Assembly (NCBI RefSeq): GCF_000420805.1
Contig: NZ_ATVQ01000001.1
Coordinates: 1,364,001 to 1,428,000 of the forward strand
Direction of reading: 5' to 3'
Source of the DNA: Yaniella halotolerans DSM 15476
GTDB lineage: Bacteria; Actinomycetota; Actinomycetes; Actinomycetales; Micrococcaceae
Length of the DNA stretch: 64,000 nucleotides
A program made the translations under genes and the position numbers. The notes under the pieces are model-generated. The model searched no databases. It saw only the letters and a program-made list of their open reading frames with translations, and was not told where the DNA came from. Of the stretch, positions 53,122-62,055 are shown in pieces; the first letter of the stretch is position 1; the number at the start of each line of letters is the position of its first letter.

Positions 53122-54618
53122 ATGGAACAGACAAAGCTTGAACGACGTCGATTATCGACTGCATCATTGGTGTTCATCATTATTGCGGCTTCAGCTCCGC
53201 TTACGGTGCTTGCAGGTGGGATTCCCACAAACTTCGCCGTTGCGGGGCTGCTTGGTGTTCCCCAAACTTATATCGTGCTCGGTCTGCTCCTGGTGTTATT
53301 TGCCGTCGGATATACGGCCATGAGTCGGGAGATCCAAAACGCCGGAGCGTTCTATGCCTATGTCACCGAAGGACTGGGGAATCGGCAGGGGATCGCAGCA
53401 GCTATTTTGGCACTGGTCTCCTACAACATGATGCAAATTGGCCTTTATGGTTTATTCGGTTTTGCTTCAGCGAACCTCATTGCAGAATTCACCGGGGTGG
53501 CACTGCCGTGGTGGCTCACCGCGGCACTTGGTTGGCTTGTTGTGGCCCTACTTGGCGTGCGCTCGGTGGATGTGTCCGCTAAGGTCCTGGGTGTCGTCGT
53601 CGTGCTGGAATTTCTCGTCGTCTTGGTCGTCGACGTCATGGCCCTGGGCATCGCACCAGAAGGCGTATCGTCGGCTGCCCTGCAGTCCAGTGAATTCTTT
53701 GTTCCCGGCATCGGAGTGCTGCTGGCCTTTGGTATTGCAGCCTTCATGGGATTCGAATCCGGGGCCATTTATTCCGAAGAAGTGGTCGATCCGCGCCGGA
53801 CCGTCTCCAGGGCAACGTATATTGCGCTGACATTGATTGCCCTGTTCTACGCTTTTTCAGCTTGGGCCGTCAGCGTTGGCGTCGGACCCAGCAGTGTAGT
53901 TGAGGAATCGCAGACCTACGGACCCGATCTGATCTTCCAGTGGCTGGGTCAACAGTCACCGATGCTTGCGAATTTTGCCAACGTCCTGTTCGTAACTAGT
54001 TTGCTGGCTGTTCTCTTGGCCTTCCATAACGCCACGGCACGGTACTTCTTTGCTCTTGGTCGTTCGACAGTGCTTCCCGGCTTTTTGGGTCGTACCGCTA
54101 AGAACGGTGCACCCCGCAACGGCTCTCTGCTGCAGTCCGGGTTAGCCATTGTCGTGGTCGTTGGCTTCGCCATAGCCGGCATCAACCACGAACTTGGCGA
54201 CTTGTTCCCGGTCATCACCCTGTTTACCTGGTTGACCAACGCGGCAGCGTTTGGACTGGTCTTCCTGCTGGCCATTACTTCGGTGGCTATCATCATGTGG
54301 TTCACACGAAACCCGAATGGACGCGGCGTCTGGACGCGGATTATTGCTCCTGGTCTTGCCACGGTTGGACTCACCGCCGTCTTCGTCATGATCTTGGCGA
54401 ACTTTGGTTTGATGATCGATGCAGAAGAAGGCTCAGCACTGATTTACATCATGCCGGGCATAATCCTCGCCGGGGGCGTTATCGGCCTGATCTGGGGACA
54501 GATAATCCAGAATCGTCGCCCAGCGGACTTCGAGCGAATGCGTAACCAAGATCAACTCACTGACGCTGAAGAAGTCGCGATCGCCCGTGATGATGTCGAT
54601 GAGGGAACTTCGGTCTAG
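53122..54618 (+). CDS. APC family amino acid/amine permease
   Basis: Twelve-segment amino acid-polyamine-organocation permease (498 aa). Helix 1 motif is AASAPLTVLAGGIPTNFAVA, helix 3 has GAFYAYVTEGLGNRQGIAAA, and the helix 6 loop is FMGFESGAIYSEEVVDPRRT. AGGAGG precedes the ATG. It lies 158 nt after the amine oxidase and likely imports its substrate. The gene overlaps the AraC regulator by 4 nt at the stops. Confidence 0.9.
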   Translation: MEQTKLERRRLSTASLVFIIIAASAPLTVLAGGIPTNFAVAGLLGVPQTYIVLGLLLVLFAVGYTAMSREIQNAGAFYAYVTEGLGNRQGIAAAILALVSYNMMQIGLYGLFGFASANLIAEFTGVALPWWLTAALGWLVVALLGVRSVDVSAKVLGVVVVLEFLVVLVVDVMALGIAPEGVSSAALQSSEFFVPGIGVLLAFGIAAFMGFESGAIYSEEVVDPRRTVSRATYIALTLIALFYAFSAWAVSVGVGPSSVVEESQTYGPDLIFQWLGQQSPMLANFANVLFVTSLLAVLLAFHNATARYFFALGRSTVLPGFLGRTAKNGAPRNGSLLQSGLAIVVVVGFAIAGINHELGDLFPVITLFTWLTNAAAFGLVFLLAITSVAIIMWFTRNPNGRGVWTRIIAPGLATVGLTAVFVMILANFGLMIDAEEGSALIYIMPGIILAGGVIGLIWGQIIQNRRPADFERMRNQDQLTDAEEVAIARDDVDEGTSV

Positions 54619-55577
54619 CTGCCGAAAATAGTGCTGCGGTACCCCGAGGGTGTCTGACCGTAAGTCTGCTTAAACAGTTTGGAAACATGTGAAGCATCGG
54701 TGAGACCATACCGGGAGCTGATCGTTTGTACTGTTTCGTCTCGATGCGTAGGATCCGCAAGATCGTTGCGGATCCTACGCATTCTTTCGTTGCGAATATA
54801 CGCGCTGATGGTTTCGTGCTCCTCGGCAAATTTTCCATGGAGTTGTCGAAGGGAGACATAGAAGTAGTCGGCGATATTCTGCGGGCACAGTTGGGGATCA
54901 TGCAAGTGATCGTCAATAAAGGCAACAGCCTGATCGAATAACGAATTGTCTTGATTGCCTTCGTCGTCGCGGGAAGTCTCCAACAGTACGGTGACCAACA
55001 TTTCCAACGCGGAACGCACCAGGCGCAGGGCGTGGGGACCCTGGAGCACACTGAAGTTTATGGCCAGTTGCTCAAACAGGGGTACCGCTACGCGTCCCAG
55101 ACCGGTATGGGCATTGACTGGTAAGGCAGTGACTTGAGCAACTTGATGATGGACGAGATGCAAGAATTCCTGCGGGAATTGGATGATCAAACTGCGTTGA
55201 TCATCCGTGTAATGCAAGGTGTAGGGACGCTGTGCCACATACAACGCAAGATCGCCAGGCTCTAAGGCGCAATACCGACCATCTTGGGTGAGGTGCGTGA
55301 CGCCGGATAATTGCAGCGATAATTTGCATAACGGTTCTTCCGTTGATCCCGTCACAACTTTTTGTTGCTGTACCGTGTGGGGCCCGGTGGACATATCAAA
55401 CAGCTGGACTTCACCAAGTGCAATGAAATCTTGTCCTGCGCGAAACGCACTTCGGTCCGGGGCGGTAAGTTGAATATTGGGAAAGAATGCTTGTGCTGAC
55501 TGTGACCATGCCCAAAAATCCTGATCCCGCACCGGGCCTGAGCCTACATCGATGGCGATATCTTGGCGGTCAGTCAT
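54615..55577 (-). CDS. AraC family transcriptional regulator
   Basis: 320-aa regulator. An N-terminal cupin-like sensor (AraC-binding-like, FeaR-type) is followed by a C-terminal pair of helix-turn-helix motifs: QNIADYFYVSLRQLHGKFAE and RYGLTDASHVSKLFKQTYGQ followed by TPSGYR. FeaR-like proteins control amine oxidation to aldehyde and acid. Here it lies between the APC permease and an aldehyde dehydrogenase, so control of this block is plausible. Confidence 0.9.
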   Translation of the reverse strand: MTDRQDIAIDVGSGPVRDQDFWAWSQSAQAFFPNIQLTAPDRSAFRAGQDFIALGEVQLFDMSTGPHTVQQQKVVTGSTEEPLCKLSLQLSGVTHLTQDGRYCALEPGDLALYVAQRPYTLHYTDDQRSLIIQFPQEFLHLVHHQVAQVTALPVNAHTGLGRVAVPLFEQLAINFSVLQGPHALRLVRSALEMLVTVLLETSRDDEGNQDNSLFDQAVAFIDDHLHDPQLCPQNIADYFYVSLRQLHGKFAEEHETISAYIRNERMRRIRNDLADPTHRDETVQTISSRYGLTDASHVSKLFKQTYGQTPSGYRSTIFGS

Positions 55578-55663
55578 GGTCTACATCCTTGTAGTGCTCG
55601 CATCGGGTCTTGCTTAGTACCCCATGCTAACGATCACAGCCACAGAATACTATGAAATAAGCT

Positions 55664-55694
55664 TGCCCTCATCGTCAAGCAGACGATGAGGGCA
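55664..55694 (-). terminator. terminator of the aldehyde dehydrogenase gene
   Basis: Perfect 13-bp stem TGCCCTCATCGTC / GACGATGAGGGCA with a 5-nt loop, followed on the minus strand by aagcttatttcat. Confidence 0.82.
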
Positions 55695-55721
55695 GCAAAA
55701 TTGAGCACAAAGTGGTGCAGT

Positions 55722-57137
55722 TTAGAGCGCAGTGACCTTCGGAAGTGCGACCTGCTTGAGGCCTTCAACACCGAATTCCAGACCCATACCGGATTTCTTG
55801 ACGCCACCGAATGGGATACGAGGATCCACGGCACCGTGTTTGTTGATCCACGTGGTTCCAGCGATCAGTTGGTTCGCAACTTCGCGGGCCTTGGCTTCAT
55901 CAGCCGACCATACGGATGAGCCCAGGCCAACTTCGAGCTCGTTGGCCCACTCGATTGCCTGGTCGAGTGAGTCGTATTTGATGATCGGTAGTGCTGGACC
56001 GAACTGCTCGATCTGCACCAACGGATTATCCTGTGCGATGTCGGAGACGATGGTCGCAGGGTAGAAATAGCCAGGCTGGTCCTTGTCCGGGTTGCCACCG
56101 GTCGCAATGGTTGCACCGGCTGTGCGTGCATCTTCGACCAGACCGGCAACGATGGACTGTTGGGCTTCGTTCTGGAGTGGTCCAAGCACGTTTTCCTCGG
56201 ACATGCCCTGACCCATTGGAGTTTCAGCAGCAATCTTGGCCAGCGCGTCGACCACGTCGTCATAGATGGAGGACGGCACGTAGAGGCGCTTTAACGCTGC
56301 ACAGGTTTGGCCGGTGTTTATGAAGGCACCCCAGAAGATGTCTTGAGCCATTTCGTCGACGTTGATGTCGTCGAGCACAATACCCGCGTCGTTGCCGCCC
56401 AATTCAAGGGTCACGCGTTTCATGTCGCCAGCAGCGCTGCGCATGATGGCCTGCCCGGTTTTGGTCGAACCGGTGAACATGATTTTGTCGATATCTTCGT
56501 GGCCCGAAACTGCCTGACCGATTTCTCCGCCCCCAGGCACTACCTGCAGGACATCTGCGGGCAGGACCTGATTGAGCACGCGCACCAGAGCCTGAACTGA
56601 CAGCGGTGTGTGCTCCGATGGTTTCATAACGACGGTGTTGCCCATGCGGAGTGAAGGTGCGAGCTGCCAAATGGAAATCATCATTGGCCAGTTCCAGGGG
56701 CCGATTGCACCGACCACACCGATAGGAACATACGAAAGAACTGCTCGACCGGATTCGTCATCGACGAGGACTTCATCCTCGATTTCAAAATCGGCGTTGG
56801 CACGCAGCCAGGCTTCACAAGCGCCAGCTTCAAAGCGTGCGTTTGGTCCGTTGAGGGGCTTCCCAACTTCGCGGGCCAGGACCTCTGCCAGGGCTTCAGC
56901 GGACTCTTTGACGGCGTCGGCGGCTTTGTGCAGGTAGCCGGAACGTTCAGCATGGGTTAGTGCGCCCCAGGATTTCTGTGCTTCTTTGGCACGGGCAACT
57001 GCTGCATCGACGTCGTCGGTGGAGGAGTCTGCGGTGTTGCCAATGAATTCGCCGGTCGCTGGATCGTGGACTGCAATACCGTCCTCAACGGTCACTGCGG
57101 CGAGTAGATTTTCGTAGATTGTGAGATCTAAAGACAT
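55722..57137 (-). CDS. aldehyde dehydrogenase (amine-catabolism candidate)
   Basis: 471-aa NAD(P) aldehyde dehydrogenase. FTGSTKTGQAIMRSA is the cofactor loop, VTLELGGNDAGIVLDD carries the Glu, and NTGQTCAALKRLYVP the catalytic Cys. It is shorter at the N-terminus than many family members and resembles the succinate-semialdehyde/aromatic-aldehyde group. ATG has GGAGGG upstream. It lies beside the AraC gene and probably oxidises the aldehyde from the amine oxidase. Confidence 0.92.
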   Translation of the reverse strand: MSLDLTIYENLLAAVTVEDGIAVHDPATGEFIGNTADSSTDDVDAAVARAKEAQKSWGALTHAERSGYLHKAADAVKESAEALAEVLAREVGKPLNGPNARFEAGACEAWLRANADFEIEDEVLVDDESGRAVLSYVPIGVVGAIGPWNWPMMISIWQLAPSLRMGNTVVMKPSEHTPLSVQALVRVLNQVLPADVLQVVPGGGEIGQAVSGHEDIDKIMFTGSTKTGQAIMRSAAGDMKRVTLELGGNDAGIVLDDINVDEMAQDIFWGAFINTGQTCAALKRLYVPSSIYDDVVDALAKIAAETPMGQGMSEENVLGPLQNEAQQSIVAGLVEDARTAGATIATGGNPDKDQPGYFYPATIVSDIAQDNPLVQIEQFGPALPIIKYDSLDQAIEWANELEVGLGSSVWSADEAKAREVANQLIAGTTWINKHGAVDPRIPFGGVKKSGMGLEFGVEGLKQVALPKVTAL

Positions 57138-57383
57138 GAATCCCTCCGTGTAGTATTCGAATCCGAGTCCGAACTCGTGGTCATTTCTTGAGTCTATGCT
57201 GTCAAAGCAAGGCGTGTTTCATCTATGGTTTCGGCGCAGAGTTCTTGGACTTTTGCGCAGATTATCGTTCTTCTAACAACGGGTCATGCCCTGTCATCAA
57301 GCTATTGGGTACGTCTCAATTTTAGTCCTTCAACCGTATGAAGCCACCGTGATGAACCACAGCTATGCGATGCGCCGGTTTCA

Positions 57384-58655
57384 TCAGCTGTTGTGGTCCG
57401 AGGTTTGTCTGGTGACAGGACCGGGCCCACCGGGGAGAGTTTTGGTGAAAATTCCGGCACCTACCAGTGCTACCGCAGCGATTGCCCAGATACCCGCTGC
57501 CAGCGTGAAGGCCGCGGTCACGGCAGAAATGAGCAGTGGGCCGCTGAGCATTCCAGCATCAGAGAGCAGCCTCCACAGGGCCAAGAACTTTGGTCGTCCT
57601 ATTGCAGGGGAGTAATCGGCACCCAGCGTCATCACGATCCCGGCACCGAAACCATTGCCCAGACCAATCAAAAATGCGCCAACCATCAGCCATACGCTCG
57701 AGGTAGTGAACGGGATGACAGCGCAGCCGATGGCGAGCCCCGTCAGGCACGAGACTGCCACCACCCGGCGGCCCTTGCGATCCATTATCGACCCGGCTGG
57801 ATAAAACATCAACATATCTATCGCACCGGAGACCCCGTAAATGAGTGAGGCTTGTGCGGGGCTGAGCCCTAGATACTCAGCCCACAACGGGATCACTGCG
57901 GTACGGGAGGCGCGCAGCGCTGCAAGACACAAGACCCCAAACCCCGAACTCAACAGCACCCGCCAGTGTTCTTTGGCCAGCGACCGCATCGTTGGACTAC
58001 TCACAATGTCAATGGGGCCAGTTGTGGTGGGGGATTGCCGAGGGGCTCCGGGGTCGTCGAGCTCGTCAATAAAGCACGTGACGATGACCGCTACACCCAT
58101 GCAGAAGGCACCGACCGCGAAGGCTCCCTGGATGCCCATGAAGGATTGCACACCTGCGCCCAGGAATGGGCCAAAGAATGCGCCGACGCGTTGCATCCCA
58201 CCGAGCATGGACATGGCGCGGGCTCGGTGCGTTATCGGGATAGCGACCGCTAAATAGGATTGTCGTGCCAGATTGAAACCGGCAGCAGCCATGCCGATCA
58301 GCAAAGTACCGATCATATACCCGGCAAAATCAGCTGGCGAAGACAAAGGTAACCAACCGGCAATCATGGACCAGGCGAGGGTTACACCCAGGGTGCCCAC
58401 CGAAGCCGAGACAATCATGGTCGTGCGTTCGCCTGCGCGAGAGGCCAGTTGTGCCGCTGGAGCATTCGCGAGTAACGAGCCGATACCAATCAGTGTGACG
58501 GTACTGGCCGCAACGGCGAGTGAGGCCCCGAAGCGAGTTGAAGCAGCCGCGATGGCCGGCATGATCGCACCCACCCCGATGGCATAGATCAGGGAGGGCG
58601 CATAAATCTGGAATGCATTGGCTAATGGCCCGGCCTGGCGGGACCGATCAGTCAT
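57384..58655 (-). CDS. MFS transporter
   Basis: 423-aa carrier with 12 hydrophobic segments. LLIGMAAAGFNLARQSYLAV and RARAMSMLGGMQRVGAFFGP are the helix 4-5 part. YGVSGAIDMLMFYPAGSIMD followed by RKGRRVVAVS is the second-half loop motif. ATG has AGCAGGTG upstream. The family branch is unclear; it is 246 nt from the aldehyde dehydrogenase. Confidence 0.85.
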   Translation of the reverse strand: MTDRSRQAGPLANAFQIYAPSLIYAIGVGAIMPAIAAASTRFGASLAVAASTVTLIGIGSLLANAPAAQLASRAGERTTMIVSASVGTLGVTLAWSMIAGWLPLSSPADFAGYMIGTLLIGMAAAGFNLARQSYLAVAIPITHRARAMSMLGGMQRVGAFFGPFLGAGVQSFMGIQGAFAVGAFCMGVAVIVTCFIDELDDPGAPRQSPTTTGPIDIVSSPTMRSLAKEHWRVLLSSGFGVLCLAALRASRTAVIPLWAEYLGLSPAQASLIYGVSGAIDMLMFYPAGSIMDRKGRRVVAVSCLTGLAIGCAVIPFTTSSVWLMVGAFLIGLGNGFGAGIVMTLGADYSPAIGRPKFLALWRLLSDAGMLSGPLLISAVTAAFTLAAGIWAIAAVALVGAGIFTKTLPGGPGPVTRQTSDHNS

Positions 58656-58964
58656 GGCACCTGCTTCTGAAGAATTCTCGATGTTCTGGGCTAACGCGCA
58701 TAGTCTATACCGACTTCAAAATACGGTGTATAGGTTCCTGACATAGAACCATGGAGTGCTCACGCTGCGACTGTTCGGACGCCTGAACTGAAAGGTTTGG
58801 AGAATACTCAGAATTTGCGCTCCCAGGTGGTTGATTTAGGTCACATCGCTCTCCTACACTGATCCATCAATAGTAGAAGCCTCATGATCATGAGTAATCA
58901 CCGAGTAGCGCGAGGTGCTTCCGAATATGTCCATCTCTGTGTTCGCCTGGGAGCAGGAATAGCT
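58656..58964. other. 309-nt divergent intergenic region
   Basis: Between the MFS gene and the unknown gene. An upstream ATG at 58884 gives 27 extra residues in frame that do not look native. No strong hairpin. Confidence 0.45.
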
Positions 58965-59774
58965 ATGCATGTTGCAGACCTGTTGAAAAGCGAAAACGTG
59001 CATATAACCATCGAAGAGCAGGTGGTCTCGCTTGATGAGGTTTTCCCTGAGTCTCATAAGTACGACCGTTTTGGTTTTATTGTGACTGAACCGTATGGCG
59101 GTCTTGGCGCGAGTTTGCTCATTCAGGCAGCAATTGTGCAGTTCTATGACATTTTGCCGGAACGTCGTGATGAGAATCCGATGTACCCAGAAATCTACAT
59201 GTTCCATATCGGCGGCAAGTATGGTGACCACAGTTCCTTCGACTTCTGGCCGCCTCGGAAAGAAATTTTTCTCGACTCCGGTGCGCCAGCGGAAGTGATG
59301 AGCGCACTTGTTGATCGTGGGATCACTCGTCTGGCCATTCCAGATGGCTCTGAAGGTCGACCCGACCTGTTGCAGAACGGTGCCAGTACGTGGGCGGATC
59401 ATTCGGCCGCGACAAACCTATTGTCCTCGTGCATAGCGTACGCCCCGTCGGGAACAACCCGTGACGCCGATATGACGATGGAATCCGACGATCATACGTT
59501 TGAGGCCAACGCCGAATGGACACTGGATACAGAGATTATTCTGGGCCGGTACCGACGAGACCCCGAAAGTATCTACCGTCCAGGGCCGACCGTAGCGTCT
59601 GACATTGACCGTTGGGTCGAAACGATGGAATCACGGGATGGTGAAGTCGACCAAGCGCTCGCCCAAAAACTCTTGGCACAGCGATGCCAGGCAGAAGGCG
59701 AGCGGATGGTGCGACGTGAAACGTTCCGCCGTATCGACCTGGACGAGACGTTCCGCTTGCTGGCTGGTCTCTAA
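58965..59774 (+). CDS. soluble protein of unknown function
   Basis: 270-aa protein with no signal peptide, membrane segment or motif I can name. Notable parts: KYDRFGFIVTEPYGGLGASL, YPEIYMFHIGGKYGDHSSFD, FWPPRKEIFL, and a C-terminal helix-rich acidic/basic region with LLAQRCQAEGERMVRRETFR. ATG 58965 has AGGAA upstream; ATG 58884 would be a longer form. Its stop overlaps the convergent acs gene by 4 nt. Confidence 0.75.
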   Translation: MHVADLLKSENVHITIEEQVVSLDEVFPESHKYDRFGFIVTEPYGGLGASLLIQAAIVQFYDILPERRDENPMYPEIYMFHIGGKYGDHSSFDFWPPRKEIFLDSGAPAEVMSALVDRGITRLAIPDGSEGRPDLLQNGASTWADHSAATNLLSSCIAYAPSGTTRDADMTMESDDHTFEANAEWTLDTEIILGRYRRDPESIYRPGPTVASDIDRWVETMESRDGEVDQALAQKLLAQRCQAEGERMVRRETFRRIDLDETFRLLAGL

Positions 59775-61885
59775 CGGTTCGCTAGAACGTCAGCGATTTT
59801 CGCCACGGCGGGCTCATTCTGCAATGAGGTGGTATCGCCGAGTGTGTCACCGGTATAGAGCTGGGTCAGTAGGCGACGCATGATCTTGCCGGACCTCGTT
59901 TTCGGCACATCCGGGACAAAGACCACATCATGGGGCTTTGCCACGGGGCCGATCTGCTTCGCAACCAACTGGGTGAGCTCAGCACGCGCAGCGTCATCGT
60001 GAAACTCGCCGCGGCACACCACAAACGCAATGGCACAGTGCCCGGTTTTTGGGTGGGGGACCGGCGTAACGCCAGCTTCAATGACGTTTGTATGGGAGAC
60101 TAGTGCGGATTCGATCTCGATGGTCGACAAACGGTGGCCAGAAATATTGATCACGTCATCGATGCGACCCAGAATCCAGATGTCGTCGTCCTCATCGGTT
60201 TTGGCACCGTCACCAGCGAGGAACCAGCCACGACCGTCTTCAGCCCAGTGGTAGTCCTGCCAATAGGAAGTGTAGAACCGTTCAGGATTGCCCCACACCG
60301 TGCGTGCGGCGCCTGGCCCTGGGCGGGTCACCACGATGACTCCCTGGTCATTCGTTGAAGATGCATTGCCTGCTTCGTCGACGACCGCGACATTCACCCC
60401 GGGGAGTGGACGGGAACCGGAGCCGGGCTTGAACGTGGTATCCGTTTGGCGCGGGGAGATGATGGTTGAACCAGTTTCGGATTGCCACCACGTATCGACC
60501 ATGGGTACCCCGGCAGGTGTGTCCCGACCAATGTGGGTGCGGGCCCAATTCCAGGCTTCTGGGTTCACTGCTTCACCGACGGTACCGATCAGCCGGATGG
60601 AGGAGAGGTCGTATTCGGCGGGCGGTCCATTTTCATGCCAGCCCATGAGTGACCGCAGCAGGGTGGGCGCGGTGTAGTAACTGGTTACACCATAGCGTTC
60701 AATGATTTCGAAGTGGCGTGACGTATGCGGTGCATTGGGTACACCCTCGTAGATGATTTGGGTGGCACCGTTGGACAGCGGCCCATAGATTTCATAGGTG
60801 TGTGCGGTAACCCAGGCGAGGTCTGCGGTGCACCAGTGCACGTCCTCGGCTCGTTTGGTGACATCTGGGTTGGAGAATAAGTAGTCGTAGGTGATCGACG
60901 CGTGTGCCAGATAGCCCGCGGAAGTATGGACTAACCCTTTGGGCTGTCCGGTGGTGCCGGAGGTGTACATGATGAACAGCGGGTGTTCGGCTTCGAAGGA
61001 CTCCGGGGTGTGGTCAGTGGGCTGCTTGGACACGATATCGTCCCACCACACATCGCGGCCTTCGGTCCAGGGGATGTCGGTGTGGCCGGTCCGGTTGACT
61101 ACCAGGACGTGTTCGATGTTGTTGTCGCCGGCAACGGCCTCATCTGCGGCAGTTTTCACGGGGACGGATTTGCCCCGGCGGAATTGGCCATCTGAGGTGA
61201 CCAGAAGTTTTGCGCCGGTATCTTCGACCCGGAATTTTAGGGCATCAGCCGAGAAACCACCGAACACCAGCGAGTGGACGGCACCGATTCTGGCACAGGC
61301 CAGCGCGATGACTACGGTTTCAACGATGACGGGTAGATAGACGACGACACGATCTCCGGCTTTAATCCCGAGCTCGGTCAACGCATGAGCGGTTTGGGAT
61401 ACCTCGGCGAGGAGCTCCGCATAGGTGACGGCGCGTCGATCGCCTGGTTCCCCTTCGAAATACAGGGCGACTTTGTCGCGATGACCTGACGCAACGTGCC
61501 GGTCGAGACAGTTGGCCGCAACGTTGAGTTGTCCCCCGTCGTACCAGCGCGCGATGGGACCGGCGTTGGCGTTGGGATTTGGTCGGGTCCAGGAGTGGAT
61601 CGTTTCAAACGGTTGGTCCCATTGCAGCCGGTTGCCGGCTGATTCCCAGTAGGCCAGGCGTTTCGCTTCATCAGCCTGCTGGCCGGTTGCGTCGGGACGA
61701 TGGTGCGCCTGCTGTGGTGATCGACCGGGGTGTACATCCGGGTCAGCGGCATCAACAATGGCCTGCGGTAGGGGACCGGGAAGCCCATTGGGCAGCGGTT
61801 CGTAGTGGTCGTCGAACAGCTCATCGGTCAGACCGGCACGGAAGATCACGGTGCGGTCTGTGGTGTCGATTAGGGATTGAGACAA
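59771..61885 (-). CDS. acs: acetyl-CoA synthetase
   Basis: AMP-forming acetate:CoA ligase (704 aa, slightly longer than the usual ~650 at the N-terminus). Motifs: FIMYTSGTTGQPKGLVHTSA, DTWWQSETGS, the YRTGD-like GWFLAGDGAKTDEDDD, and PKTRSGKIMRRLLTQLY, whose Lys is the adenylation residue and usual acetylation target. ATP/acetate-binding GFSADALKFR and DLAWVTAHTYEIYGPLSNG fit Acs. The start is TTG 61885 and lacks a strong site, so a later start is possible. It could serve the acetyl units from aldehyde oxidation. Confidence 0.94.
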   Translation of the reverse strand: MSQSLIDTTDRTVIFRAGLTDELFDDHYEPLPNGLPGPLPQAIVDAADPDVHPGRSPQQAHHRPDATGQQADEAKRLAYWESAGNRLQWDQPFETIHSWTRPNPNANAGPIARWYDGGQLNVAANCLDRHVASGHRDKVALYFEGEPGDRRAVTYAELLAEVSQTAHALTELGIKAGDRVVVYLPVIVETVVIALACARIGAVHSLVFGGFSADALKFRVEDTGAKLLVTSDGQFRRGKSVPVKTAADEAVAGDNNIEHVLVVNRTGHTDIPWTEGRDVWWDDIVSKQPTDHTPESFEAEHPLFIMYTSGTTGQPKGLVHTSAGYLAHASITYDYLFSNPDVTKRAEDVHWCTADLAWVTAHTYEIYGPLSNGATQIIYEGVPNAPHTSRHFEIIERYGVTSYYTAPTLLRSLMGWHENGPPAEYDLSSIRLIGTVGEAVNPEAWNWARTHIGRDTPAGVPMVDTWWQSETGSTIISPRQTDTTFKPGSGSRPLPGVNVAVVDEAGNASSTNDQGVIVVTRPGPGAARTVWGNPERFYTSYWQDYHWAEDGRGWFLAGDGAKTDEDDDIWILGRIDDVINISGHRLSTIEIESALVSHTNVIEAGVTPVPHPKTGHCAIAFVVCRGEFHDDAARAELTQLVAKQIGPVAKPHDVVFVPDVPKTRSGKIMRRLLTQLYTGDTLGDTTSLQNEPAVAKIADVLANR

Positions 61886-62055
61886 GGAGAATCAAAAACC
61901 TTTCCATCGGTTCTGGCGGTAGCACCTGCACACTGTGTGGTTGCTGCGGCATCAATGAGCCAGATCTCTTAGCCGCTCTGGATGGGTACAGGAATATACC
62001 TTAGGCAATAACCGTCCGGAACAAAAATTCTGCGGTCATAAATGCGGCCGATAGG

